From contig CAYSZS010000005.1 in assembly GCA_964435575.1 (NCBI GenBank), positions 1 through 50,446 on the forward strand: a DNA stretch of 50,446 nucleotides, written 5' to 3'. This stretch comes from GWB1-39-12 sp964435575 (GTDB lineage: Bacteria > Patescibacteriota > Microgenomatia > UBA8517). Below, one piece after another: positions 1 to 8,500 of this stretch (position 1 is its first letter; each line of letters opens with the position of its first letter). The position numbers and the translations under genes are program-made. The notes beneath the pieces were generated by a model. It saw only the letters and a list, made by a program, of their open reading frames with translations. It was not told the DNA's origin and did not search any database.

Positions 1-696
1 CCATTGCAATTATGGGTAACTGTGCCTGAAGGACTTAGGCGGGAAGAGATTGTCGGACGCTTTATAGAGGGTTTAGAAATGCAAGGGATACAGGCCGAAA
101 CCTTCGGTCAGGAATTTTTAGAGTCTTCAGAAGGCAAAGAAGGCTTCCTCTTCCCCGATACGTATCTTTTTCCCAGAAACGCAACCGCTTCCGCCGTTAT
201 CAAAGTAATGAACCAAACCTTTGAAAAAAAGATTGATGAAGACTTAAGAGGCGCCATTGCCAAAAGTGACTTTACACTTGAAGAAATAATAACACTGGCA
301 TCAATTATAGAGAGGGAGACGAAAACTTCGGAAGAAAGACCGATAGTAGCCGGAATTTTTATGAATAGGATTGATATTGGAATGGGGTTACAGGCCGATG
401 CGACGGTTCAATACGCAGTGGCTAGTGCCAAGTGCCTAATGCCTAGTGCCTGTAATAATTGGTGGCCGATTTTAACTAAAGAAGATTTACAAATTGATTC
501 TCCTTACAATACTTATAAATTTAAGGGTTTGCCTCCTCTTCCGATTGCAAATCCGGGACTTTCGTCTATAAAAGCGGCAATTTATCCGGAAGATTCAGAC
601 TATTTTTATTATCTTCATGATCCTGATGGAAAAATCCACTACGCAAAAACCCTTTCCGAACACAACGAGAATGTGAGGAAGTATTTAGGGAAATGA
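1..696 (+). CDS. mltG: Endolytic murein transglycosylase MltG (YceG-like), 5' end cut by window edge
   Basis: This is the C-terminal 231 residues of an MltG/YceG-family lytic transglycosylase, which cleaves nascent glycan strands at the outer face of the membrane. The frame is open to base 1, so the N-terminal membrane anchor and LysM-like part lie outside the window. The catalytic motif SIIERET is visible, followed by FMNRIDIGMGLQADATVQYA and the family C-terminal block DSPYNTYKFKGLPPLPIANPG. Between VQYA and NNWWP lies the peptide VASAKCLMPSA, which most homologues lack. It is encoded by a tandem heptad tract at 424-451. The gene ends 7 bases before a strong promoter for the next transcription unit. 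Family assignment is secure. Confidence 0.95.
   Translation, partial: PLQLWVTVPEGLRREEIVGRFIEGLEMQGIQAETFGQEFLESSEGKEGFLFPDTYLFPRNATASAVIKVMNQTFEKKIDEDLRGAIAKSDFTLEEIITLASIIERETKTSEERPIVAGIFMNRIDIGMGLQADATVQYAVASAKCLMPSACNNWWPILTKEDLQIDSPYNTYKFKGLPPLPIANPGLSSIKAAIYPEDSDYFYYLHDPDGKIHYAKTLSEHNENVRKYLGK
424..451 (+). repeat. Heptad tandem tract (AGTGCCT, 4 units) inside mltG
   Basis: Four consecutive 7-base units (agtgcca, agtgcct, aatgcct, agtgcct) lie inside the coding frame of mltG and encode a short extra peptide. Because 7 is not a multiple of 3, successive units are read in different frames. Confidence 0.8.
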
Positions 697-703
697 AAAG
701 AGT

Positions 704-733
704 TTGACAAATATCGTAGAAAGTTTATATAAT
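704..733 (+). promoter_or_regulatory. Sigma-70-type promoter for the T-box leader
   Basis: A consensus -35 box TTGACA (704-709) and a consensus -10 box TATAAT (728-733) are separated by 18 bases. Transcription would start near 740, leaving a leader of nearly 300 bases before the terminator at 979-1027. Confidence 0.85.
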
Positions 734-739
734 ACCAAC

Positions 740-1027
740 AATTGAAAAATTGAAAAGCGTTTGCACTGGAGTCGCGATCCAGGACCCTCCTTCGCTGAAG
801 ACTACGAAGGGGAACGCTGCAGGCAAAAATGCCTGACGGGAGCACCCGTAACAGTACTAGAGAGTGTCGGAAACGGAGCTCTTGAATAACGAGAGTTATT
901 TATTCAAGTTTCTCCCGACATTAGTCGGGATTTTTGATGGATAAATAACTAAAGAAGGGTGGTACGGCGTAATTAGAGACGCCCCTTCAGTTTCTGAAGA
1001 AATTCGGAGATTGGAGGGGCGTTTTTT
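740..1027 (+). promoter_or_regulatory. T-box-like riboswitch leader with antiterminator and terminator
   Basis: The 3' part carries the T-box signature: AAGGGTGGTACGGCG at 956-970, close to the consensus AGGGUGGNACCGCG, followed by ACGCCCCTT, which can close an antiterminator. The competing terminator pairs ACGCCCC (979-985) with GGGGCGT (1016-1022) and ends in a T run. Upstream are a three-way junction closed by AGCGTT/AACGCT (756-761, 812-817), two small hairpins (819-849), a long stem CTTGAATAA/TTATTCAAG (890-907), and a second terminator-like hairpin CCCGAC/GTCGGG plus T5 (914-935) whose 5' arm can instead pair with GTCGG at 866-870. I cannot place the specifier codon. The UGGU bulge would fit a tRNA with A73. 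T-boxes bind uncharged tRNA and then permit transcription. Confidence 0.7.
914..935 (+). terminator. Terminator-like hairpin inside the T-box leader
   Basis: Stem CCCGAC/GTCGGG with loop ATTA is followed by ATTTTT. Its 5' arm can alternatively pair with GTCGG at 866-870, so it may be one of two exclusive folds rather than a simple stop signal. Confidence 0.5.
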
Positions 1028-1036
1028 GTTGAGTAT

Positions 1037-1112
1037 GTGCTTGTAGCTCAATGGAGTTAGAGCGCGGGACCGCAGATCCCGAGGTTGGAGGTTCGACTCC
1101 TCCCAAGCCACC
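1037..1112 (+). tRNA. tRNA-like gene, anticodon position GCA (Cys), atypical
   Basis: A cloverleaf can be drawn: D stem GCTC/GAGC (1046-1049, 1060-1063), anticodon stem CGGGA/TCCCG (1065-1069, 1077-1081), 5-base variable loop, T stem GGAGG/CCTCC with loop TTCGACT. The anticodon position reads GCA. Two things are wrong for a normal tRNA. Position 33, almost always T, is C. The acceptor arm GTGCTTG pairs fully with CAAGC-AC only if C1109 is bulged out; without the bulge the two outer pairs are mismatched. No CCA end is encoded. It lies 9 bases downstream of the T-box terminator and just upstream of the next gene, so it is likely on the same transcript. It could be a degenerate tRNA-Cys or a functional tRNA-like element. 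Confidence 0.5.
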
Positions 1113-1131
1113 GAGAAAGAAGATTACTATT

Positions 1132-2139
1132 ATGACACAAGAATCTGAAATATATATTGGTATATCAGAGAAAGAGCTTGCCGCTTCGAAAGCGGAATTT
1201 GAGCTTGAATTAGAAGGAGAGTTAACAGCGCCTTATACAGAAATGTATTTGGGGCAGCTGTATGCTGCCATTGGAGAGGTTAATTCACCCGCTGAATTTA
1301 TCAGAAAGGGGGAAGAACTTCACCACAAGATTGCTCATGATGTTTATGGGCCACTTATTTTAGGATGTGCTCAATTTATGGGTCAATACCTTTCTAGCGC
1401 GGGTATTGAGGGAAATGTGTACTACGCCCTAAGGGATGCAAAACCATTAATGACGGCAGCAGTACATGTTATGCCATCCTTCGGTTTAAATCCAGTTGGG
1501 ATATACATAAACAGACCACTATGCGGGATTGGAGATGAGATTAATCCAGAAGTAGTACCAAATGGAGACATGACGGCAATGACCAAAAAATATTTAGGTC
1601 AAAATGGCGCTTTAGGTCAGGAAAAAGTTGGTTGGGTAGATGCTGGGTGTTGGGGAACAGTCCCATTGGTTTTAAAAATGCATCATTTTCAGGCGAAGGA
1701 TTACTATCCAGTTTTTTTCTATTCTCATAACCCCGAAGTTCCTGACTACCTTCACCAGCTATCTGGGGGAACTGGAGTATCAGAAGAAGCTTTAAATTGT
1801 ATGAATGATTCGTTGGAATGTCTTTTCCCATCTCCTGTAAGAAGACCGCTCTTATTAGTTGAGCAATGCGGGCAAGTAGTACCTAAGCTTAAACCCTCAT
1901 CAGTTCTTTCGCAAAAATGGGGAGAAGCGGCTCTTGGAGGAATAGCACAGTATGCTCAGGAAAAATCTGGTCAAGGTATTACTTTTACCGAGCAGCAAGA
2001 TGCACTCGAGACTTTTCTTGCAAAAATCGAACAAAGTAAACAAGGTATTTGGTCTGGAACGTTATGGCAGTCTACTCCAATTTGGTCGCAAGGTGAAGAT
2101 TTTCTGGCAAAATATCCGAAAGGATTATTTGGAGTATAG
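1132..2139 (+). CDS. HAD-like-fold protein of unknown function
   Basis: A 335-residue protein. The motifs YYALRDAKPLM (about residues 101-111) and VGWVDAGCWGTVP (about 165-177) resemble the 'FLARDG... vDvGw.GT' pattern of HAD-like proteins found in bacterial polysaccharide clusters. No intact DxDxT nucleophile is visible, so catalytic activity is doubtful. ATG 1132 was chosen because an upstream in-frame start would lie within the tRNA-like gene. It ends 2 bases before the next gene, giving a tight three-gene operon under the T-box leader. The fold assignment is by motif resemblance only. Pathway unknown. Confidence 0.7.
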   Translation: MTQESEIYIGISEKELAASKAEFELELEGELTAPYTEMYLGQLYAAIGEVNSPAEFIRKGEELHHKIAHDVYGPLILGCAQFMGQYLSSAGIEGNVYYALRDAKPLMTAAVHVMPSFGLNPVGIYINRPLCGIGDEINPEVVPNGDMTAMTKKYLGQNGALGQEKVGWVDAGCWGTVPLVLKMHHFQAKDYYPVFFYSHNPEVPDYLHQLSGGTGVSEEALNCMNDSLECLFPSPVRRPLLLVEQCGQVVPKLKPSSVLSQKWGEAALGGIAQYAQEKSGQGITFTEQQDALETFLAKIEQSKQGIWSGTLWQSTPIWSQGEDFLAKYPKGLFGV

Positions 2140-2141
2140 AT

Positions 2142-3065
2142 ATGTCTAAGGACTTTGAACCAATTCCATCAGAAATACTATTTTTAAAGGAGAAAATTTT
2201 TTCTTATGGATGCCACGTGTTTTTTGACATTGACGGAACAATCAAGGGTTCTTATACACCAGAAGCCCCTGCTGGATTCGATCCCAAACTACCCTATTTG
2301 TTAGCAACACTAAATGATATTCCTGGTATTTCAGTTGGGGTATGTACTTCCCAGTCGCCAAAAGAACTTCATTCATTTCTTTTAAGAATGGATTCTGTTA
2401 TTGATGGCAAACTTTTGAATGGACTTTCTGTTCTCGAAGACGGTCATATCCTCGTAGAAAGTGGATCGTATATGCTTACTGACTACATTAAACTTATTTC
2501 TCCAGAAGCTAAAAAACAGATAGATACTTTGAAAGCAGAGTTAAAAAGACTTTGGATTCCAGCCGATGACACTCAATTAGCTAAAGATGGTTGGGGATTT
2601 TTCCCAGGAGTAGTAACTCCTGTGGCCCTACCTGAGGGTAAATATCAAGGTGCGGTCACAATGAGTGTGTGGGAGAGGGGTCCCGATATTAATAATCCTA
2701 GCTATCAAGGACAGTATGAACCCGTAGCCGCTTTTGTATCTCAATTGGCGCAAAATTTAGGAACAGACTTAGTCGAATGTAAAGAGGCGGGTAACGGAAC
2801 TCTAAGAATTGTAGAGCAAGGAAAATCTAAAGAATCTGCACTTGCCACCTTGGCTAATCAAGGGATTATAGAACTTAAAAATACGGTTTATGTCGGTGAT
2901 GGATTAAATGATATTGCTCCTGCTCAACTTGTCACAAGCCACGGAGGAGGGTTGGTTGCAGTATCTAATGCTATTCCTGAACTGAAGGTAATGGCAACTT
3001 ATAATACTAAAAATCAGTTTAGTCATGGAGTTGTAGAAACGCTCAGTTTAATTTTATTAAGTTAA
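2142..3065 (+). CDS. HAD-superfamily phosphatase (Cof-like type)
   Basis: A 307-residue HAD hydrolase. Motif I is FFDIDGT (nucleophile D29, acid/base D31), motif II lies in GVCTSQS, and motif IV is VYVGDGLNDIAPAQ near the C-terminus. The long cap between motifs II and IV fits Cof/MPGP-type sugar or small-molecule phosphatases. The enzyme should remove a phosphate from a small substrate in the cytoplasm. It sits between a HAD-like protein and a BtpA/kinase protein with 2- and 4-base gaps, so the three probably act on the same metabolite: a kinase and a phosphatase in one operon. Substrate not predictable. Confidence 0.88.
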   Translation: MSKDFEPIPSEILFLKEKIFSYGCHVFFDIDGTIKGSYTPEAPAGFDPKLPYLLATLNDIPGISVGVCTSQSPKELHSFLLRMDSVIDGKLLNGLSVLEDGHILVESGSYMLTDYIKLISPEAKKQIDTLKAELKRLWIPADDTQLAKDGWGFFPGVVTPVALPEGKYQGAVTMSVWERGPDINNPSYQGQYEPVAAFVSQLAQNLGTDLVECKEAGNGTLRIVEQGKSKESALATLANQGIIELKNTVYVGDGLNDIAPAQLVTSHGGGLVAVSNAIPELKVMATYNTKNQFSHGVVETLSLILLS

Positions 3066-3069
3066 TACC

Positions 3070-4872
3070 ATGTTTACAGATATTTTCCCAAGAAAAAAAC
3101 CAATTATAGGAGTTGTTAGACTTTTACCTCTACTTGGTTATAAGGATTATCCAGGAATTGAGAAAATAACCGAGGCTGCACTTTCTGATATTCAAAAGCT
3201 TGAAAAAGCTAGCTTTGATGCTGCTTTAGTTGATAACCATACTCATCCACACGTGGTTAAATCGACTCTTGAAATGACAGCATCGTTTGCTGTGATTATG
3301 CATCAACTGGTAGAAAAGTCGAAAATTCCTATCGGAGTTCAGTTTTTAATTGACGATCCTGCAGCGTCATTGTCCATAGCCAAAGTAAGCGGGGCCTCCT
3401 TTATAAGAACAGATTTTTTTGTAGATAAAGTCAAGACTGAATATGGAGTTATGAAACCAGAAGCAAAACAGATAGTTTCTTATAGAGAGAAGATTTTTGC
3501 AGAAAATATTTTAATTCTTGCTGATGTACAGGTGAAACATGCTGAAATGTTGGATAAGAAAAAAAGCATATCAACTTCAGTCAATCAGGCTTTTTCAGCT
3601 GGAGCAGATGCAGTAATTGTAACAGGTTCGTGGACAGGTATTGCTCCAGAACTTGAAAAACTAACTAAAGCTAAAAAAGTGGCGGGAAAAAATCCTGTAT
3701 TAATTGGTAGTGGTCTTAATATAGAAAATTCAAAAGAGCTGTTAAAGATCTCTGATGGAGCTTTAGTTGGGACTGCAATTAGAAATGAATCTAGGATTAG
3801 TTTTCCTAAGGCAAAGAAACTAATAGAACAATTAAAAAAAAATTTAAAGGAGGAAAAAATGGCAAATAATGAACTAGAAGGTTTTAGGCTAATTGACCTT
3901 CAGTCATTCCTAGACTTTGAAGAAATGAAGAAGTTTTGGGAAGAAAAAGGTATTTCAGGTGTTCATTTTGGTATCTCTGGACACATGAATTTAACTTGGT
4001 ATGGCCAAAAAGATGGGGAGGAAGTGGTATGTCAGTTTGGACCGTCGCTCCAACCTTACCAAGGTTCGGACTTGCAAGGAAAGGAATCCTATGGTTATTT
4101 TCATCCTGAGAAATATGTTCGGGCTAAAGAAGTATGTAAGACGGCAAAGGGAGCGGGAATTCCTTGTCCAGATATAAATGAGGCTGGGTACGAGTCTTCT
4201 TTGACAAGAGCATGGTGTATTACCCAAAAGGCTAATGGGGAGAATCTAGATAATTATTGGGGTGAAATGGAAGAAGTTGGTAAACTAAAGGTATTACATG
4301 AGTTTGGAGGGTTTTTAGGAAAATTACACTCTATACCAACGAATGCTCACACTATACAACCAGCTGATTGGTATAAAACTAGGTTTGATCAAATTTCACA
4401 CAATTTGCAGATTTTGGGAATTTATCAACATGAAGAACTATCTGTAATAAAAGCAGTAGTTTTACCGCCTTTAATCAAAAACTGGTTGCCTTCAAAATTT
4501 ACATTAACTCACGGTGATCCGTTACAAAAAAATATTTTTATTGATACTGAAAAAGCGAAAATTACAGATGTTATCGATTGGGAGACAGCAGGAATTGGAA
4601 ATCCTTGGGCTGACGCAGTTTTGGGAGCATGGTGGATGTCGGGAGAGTGTGGCGGGAGCGAAAAAGAATATGAAGCCTTTATAAATGGTTATAACCATGG
4701 TTTATCTGATAAAATGTTATTACTTGATATAAATGCTGCAAAACGAATGAACCCGTATTTGGATGTCTTGTGGTACTTAAATATTCTTTGGGTGAGATCA
4801 CTTGTGGGTGATAACTCGCAAACTGAAAGAAGAAAGGGTATGGTCGAAAAGATATTAAATGAGTTAAATTAA
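3070..4872 (+). CDS. BtpA-family TIM barrel joined to APH-like phosphotransferase
   Basis: A 600-residue two-domain protein. Residues 1 to about 262 match the BtpA family, a TIM-barrel group named from photosystem I biogenesis but widespread in non-phototrophs; GADAVIVTGSWTG and GSGLNIEN are phosphate-site-like loops. Residues 264-600 are an aminoglycoside-phosphotransferase/choline-kinase-like domain with the catalytic loop LTHGDPLQKN (D483, N488) and the metal-binding VIDWE (D503). At the junction there is a near-perfect Shine-Dalgarno AAGGAGG (3847-3853) and an in-frame ATG at 3859, so the kinase may also be made alone. This looks like two genes fused by loss of a stop codon. Family placement is firm; substrate unknown. 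Confidence 0.85.
   Translation: MFTDIFPRKKPIIGVVRLLPLLGYKDYPGIEKITEAALSDIQKLEKASFDAALVDNHTHPHVVKSTLEMTASFAVIMHQLVEKSKIPIGVQFLIDDPAASLSIAKVSGASFIRTDFFVDKVKTEYGVMKPEAKQIVSYREKIFAENILILADVQVKHAEMLDKKKSISTSVNQAFSAGADAVIVTGSWTGIAPELEKLTKAKKVAGKNPVLIGSGLNIENSKELLKISDGALVGTAIRNESRISFPKAKKLIEQLKKNLKEEKMANNELEGFRLIDLQSFLDFEEMKKFWEEKGISGVHFGISGHMNLTWYGQKDGEEVVCQFGPSLQPYQGSDLQGKESYGYFHPEKYVRAKEVCKTAKGAGIPCPDINEAGYESSLTRAWCITQKANGENLDNYWGEMEEVGKLKVLHEFGGFLGKLHSIPTNAHTIQPADWYKTRFDQISHNLQILGIYQHEELSVIKAVVLPPLIKNWLPSKFTLTHGDPLQKNIFIDTEKAKITDVIDWETAGIGNPWADAVLGAWWMSGECGGSEKEYEAFINGYNHGLSDKMLLLDINAAKRMNPYLDVLWYLNILWVRSLVGDNSQTERRKGMVEKILNELN
3847..3861 (+). promoter_or_regulatory. Internal Shine-Dalgarno and ATG at the BtpA/APH junction
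   Basis: AAGGAGG followed six bases later by ATG (3859-3861) lies in frame exactly between the two domains. It decides whether the kinase domain can be translated separately. Confidence 0.7.
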
Positions 4873-4877
4873 CTTTA

Positions 4878-5240
4878 ATGGATAATATAAAAGTGGCGCT
4901 AATCAAACCGACAATTAAATATTCCGATTTGGAAAAATAGGATATCAGGGTTGGAACTATTGAAGAAGTAATCGATATCGAAAAGTCGGATAAGTTGGTT
5001 AAGCTGATAGTCAATTTCGGCGATCACAAAAGGCAAATTATTGTCGGACTCAAAAAAGAACGGGAAAACTCCAAGGAGATTGAGGGTAAACAAGCTTTAT
5101 TTGTTGTTAATCTGGAACAAGGGGAAATAATGGGTGAAAAATCTGAAGGAATGCTTTTTGATATTGGTTATGCCGATCAAATCACACCCGTATTGGCAAT
5201 TCCCGAGAAATCTGTCCCCAACGGAGTACGAGCAGGTTAG
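4878..5240 (+). pseudogene. tRNA-binding (EMAP/CsaA/MetRS C-terminal-like) domain gene with in-frame TAG
   Basis: Read from ATG 4878, the frame encodes a 120-residue OB-fold tRNA-binding domain like CsaA or the C-terminal domain of methionyl-tRNA synthetase: KYSDLEK, then DIRVGTIEEV, ADKL-like SDKLVKL, RQIIVGL, NSKEIEGKQALFVVNL and the terminal MGEKSEGMLFD block. A single TAG (4938-4940) interrupts it at codon 21, between LEK and DIRVG, where homologues carry a hydrophobic residue. One base change from TTG would explain it. The rest of the frame is intact and well conserved. It could be a recent pseudogene, a sequencing error, a readthrough gene, or one restarted downstream at a weak start. 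Confidence 0.75.
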
Positions 5241-5291
5241 AATTTAAGTTAAAAGATATCTTATGCGGGGCTTGACCCCAGAATAACACTT

Positions 5292-5358
5292 ACTTCCTCC
5301 CTGGGTTACCGTACGGTACCCGGCGCCGCGCCTGCCAAAGTCTTGGATGGCGGGCAGG
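5292..5358. repeat. Palindromic repeat (copy 1) and adjacent CCTGCC hairpin
   Basis: GGGTTACCGTACGGTACCC (5303-5321) is nearly self-complementary and recurs at 22649-22667 with similar flanks (cttac, t/c, cctccc before and ggcg after). Just downstream CCTGCC (5331-5336) pairs with GGCAGG (5353-5358). The stretch 5241-5412 between the broken tRNA-binding gene and the rpoB promoter holds no gene that I can support. Confidence 0.7.
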
Positions 5359-5412
5359 TCGGAAGAGCGTGTATTCGGGGTCTGCGCCACAATCAGTTTA
5401 CATGATTGTGGC

Positions 5413-5440
5413 TTGACATCTTGACTTGGTAGGTTATAAT
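5413..5440 (+). promoter_or_regulatory. rpoBC promoter
   Basis: Consensus TTGACA (5413-5418) and TATAAT (5435-5440) with a 16-base spacer. The predicted start near 5447 leaves a leader of about 115 bases before rpoB. Confidence 0.85.
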
Positions 5441-5450
5441 CCACCATAGG

Positions 5451-5522
5451 CGTACAGAGTACGTTTGTTTTTTTTCGTTCCCAACCTAAATTATATATCC
5501 AAAGTAGATTCTTTGGGTATAT
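5451..5522 (+). promoter_or_regulatory. rpoB leader: terminator-like hairpin followed by a long stem-loop
   Basis: CGTAC/GTACG with loop AGA (5451-5463) is followed by TTTGTTTTTTTT, a weak intrinsic-terminator shape directly after the predicted transcription start. A second, 12-pair stem ATATATCCAAAG/CTTTGGGTATAT (5493-5522, one G-U pair) follows. Together they could attenuate RNA polymerase subunit synthesis. Confidence 0.5.
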
Positions 5523-5560
5523 TTGGTTAATATCGCATTTAGCTGGATAAAAATCCTCAA

Positions 5561-8500
5561 ATGGTTGCTAAAAGAAGAAATTTTGGAAGAGAAGAAAAGA
5601 ATCTTCCTGAACTAGACTTATCACTCGTTCAGAAAGAGAGCTGGGAGTGGTTTTTGGAAGAGGGGATAAAAGACGAGCTTTCTGAAATAAATCCTATAGA
5701 CGATTTCACCGGTAAAAATTGGCAACTTGTCCTTGAAGATCCTGAGTTAGGATTAGCAAAGATAACCCCCAGAGTTTGTTCGGAAAAGGGCCTTACTTTT
5801 TCTGCACCTCTTAAAATAAAAGCAACATTAACAAGCAAAAGAACCGGCGAAAAAAGAACCCAAGAGGTATTTTTAGGTGATTTACCCCAAATGACATCAA
5901 GGGGAACTTTTATAATCAACGGGGTTGAAAGAGTGGTTATTAATCAAGTTGTCAGAAGTCCTGGGGTATACTTTTCGGGGGAACTTGATGCTTCAACCGG
6001 TCGTATGCTCCACTTTGCCGAAGTGCGTCCTATGCGTGGATCTTGGCTGGAATTCGAAGTTGATAGAAACGATATCATTTCAGCCCGCATTGACAGGAGA
6101 AGAAAAGTTGTCGCCACCGCACTCTTAAGGGCAATGGGCATTGAGTCTGACGGGGAGTTAGTTGATCTTTTTAAAGACCTGGACACGAACGAGCACCATA
6201 AGTATCTTGTCTCAACATTGGAAAAAGATCCTTCAAAGTCCAGTGAAGAAGCGCTTCTGGAAATCTACCGAAAGATGAGACCCGGAGAGCCCTCTCTATT
6301 AGAAAACGCAAAAACTCTCTTTGATGGACTTTTTTTTGATTCCAGGAGGTATGATTTGGGAAAAGTAGGACGTTTCAAGATAAATAAAAGGCTTGGTTTA
6401 AATCTTGTAAATGAAAAAACAAACTGGGTTTTAACCCGTCAAGATGTAGTAGCCACAATCTCTTATCTAATTGGCTTACAAAATGGTAAGGGGGCTGTTG
6501 ATGATATTGATCATTTGGCTAATAGACGCCTCAGACGCGTAGGCGAGCTTGTTTCGACAAATGCTTTTAGGGTCGGCCTGTTGAGGCTCGAGCGGTCGGT
6601 AAAAGAGAAAATGAGTTTAATTTCTCCTGATGATAAGCCACTTCCGGCAAACCTGATTAATGCCCGGCCTCTTATTGCGGCCCTAAACGAGTTCTTCCGT
6701 TCCAATCAATTATCGACAATTTTGGACGACACGAATCCGCTTGCTGAAATAGATAATTTGAGGCGCGTTTCTGTTCTTGGCCCCGGAGGGATAAATCGTG
6801 AGAGAGCCTCGTTTTCGATTCGTGATGTTAACTCATCCCAATATGGAAGAATTGATCCAGTAAGAACCCCCGAAGGACCCAATATTGGTCTTGTCACATA
6901 TCTTTCGCTCTACTGCCGGATTAACGAGTATGGTTTCATTGAGGCACCCCATAGAAAGGTCGAAAAGGTCAAGAGAAATGGCAAAGTTAGTGTAAAGATA
7001 AGTAACGAAATCGTTTATCTTTCCGCAGACGACGAGGAAAATTATTACATTACCCACTCCAACTTGAATATTGACGCACGAGGATATATAAAGGACAACA
7101 GGGTTCCATTTAGGCACAAAGGAACCGTTACAGAAGGACCGTTAGAACTTATTGACTTTGTTGATATCACGCCAAAGCAAGTTGTCGGCGCCTCTTCGTC
7201 CCTTATACCTTTTCTTTCGCATGACCACGGAAACCGTGCTCTTATGGGAGCAAATATGCAGTGCCAAGCAGTCCCCTTAATTTCTCCAGAATCGCCCTTG
7301 GTCGGAACCGGTATGGAGAAAGTTGTTGCGGAAGGTATGGGTAGGTTTGTAAAAGCGCTAACCGATGGAGAAATAACATATGTTGATTCTGAGAAAGTGG
7401 TGATGAGTGTGAGGAAGCCGATCGATTCACAAGAGATTCAAAACTCTGACGACATCGAGATTTCTGAGGGTGGGAAAAAGATTACTTATTATCTTACAAA
7501 ATTTAAAAGAACCGCAAACTCGACTTGCTATAACCAAATAGTTGCTGTTTCTCTGGGGCAGAAGGTCAAAAAAGGAGATCTTCTTGCAGATGGGCCTGCG
7601 GTTTATAAAGGTGAACTTGCTTTGGGCAGAAACCTTACCATAGCTTATTGCTCTTTTGAGGGTTATGGATTCGAAGACGCTATAGTAATTTCAGACAGAC
7701 TTATAAAAGAAGACCTTTTGTCTTCAATTCACATAGAAGAGTATGAGGCGGATGTTGTTGATACCAAATTAGGACAAGAGGAGCTGACCCGTGACATTCC
7801 AAATGTTGCCGAAACAGACCTTGCCAACTTAGCCGAAGACGGAATTGTTGTTAATGGGGCAGAGGTTGGTCCCAATGATATTTTAGTTGGCAAGATTGCT
7901 CCTAAGGGTGAAACCGAACTGACTGCAGAGGAACGCTTGCTTCGAGCCATATTTGGCGAGAAGGCTCGAGAGGTCAGAGATACGTCTTTGAGAGTCCCAC
8001 ACGGTGAGAGAGGGATAGTCGTCGATGTATCCATTTTGGATAGAGAAAAAGGAGACGAGTTGGGACCAGGCGTTCTTAAGAGGGTTATTGTTAAAGTTGC
8101 GCAAATGAGGAAAATTGCTGTTGGAGATAAAATAGCTGGTCGCCATGGTAATAAAGGAGTTATTGCAAAGATATTACCGGTTGCCGATATGCCTTACATG
8201 GCAGACGGAACTCCAGTCGATATCATAATTTCTCCATTATCGGTCCTTGCCCGAATGAATTTGGGTCAGCTTTTGGAGGCACATCTGGGTTGGGCTTTAT
8301 CGAAGACCGACCAAAAAGCAGCAGTTCCTGTTTTTGAGCGAGTTCCTGAAAGCTTAATTATTGAAGAACTGAGGAGTGCCGGACTTCCCTTAAACGGAAA
8401 AACGCGACTTATTGACGGGAAAACAGGTGAAGCTTTTAAAGAAGATACCGTAGTTGGGGTTGGTTATATCTTGAAGTTAAAGCATATGGTTGAGGACAAG

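Noticed and set aside
740..1112. tmRNA (ssrA) or RNase P RNA for the structured region
   Set aside because: No tag-peptide reading frame, no tmRNA acceptor end and no RNase P core motifs were seen. The T-box motif and terminator fit better.
1051..1131. Upstream start of the HAD-like gene
   Set aside because: It would translate the tRNA-like gene. ATG 1132 is the natural start.
4679..5093. Reverse-strand frames of 111 and 64 residues around the kinase end
   Set aside because: They are antisense to the kinase and tRNA-binding frames and have no family features.
4878..5240. Reassignment of TAG as a sense codon
   Set aside because: rpsG, uppS, secY, the ZIP gene and others end in TAG at the expected C-terminus, so TAG is a working stop. 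At most partial readthrough is possible.
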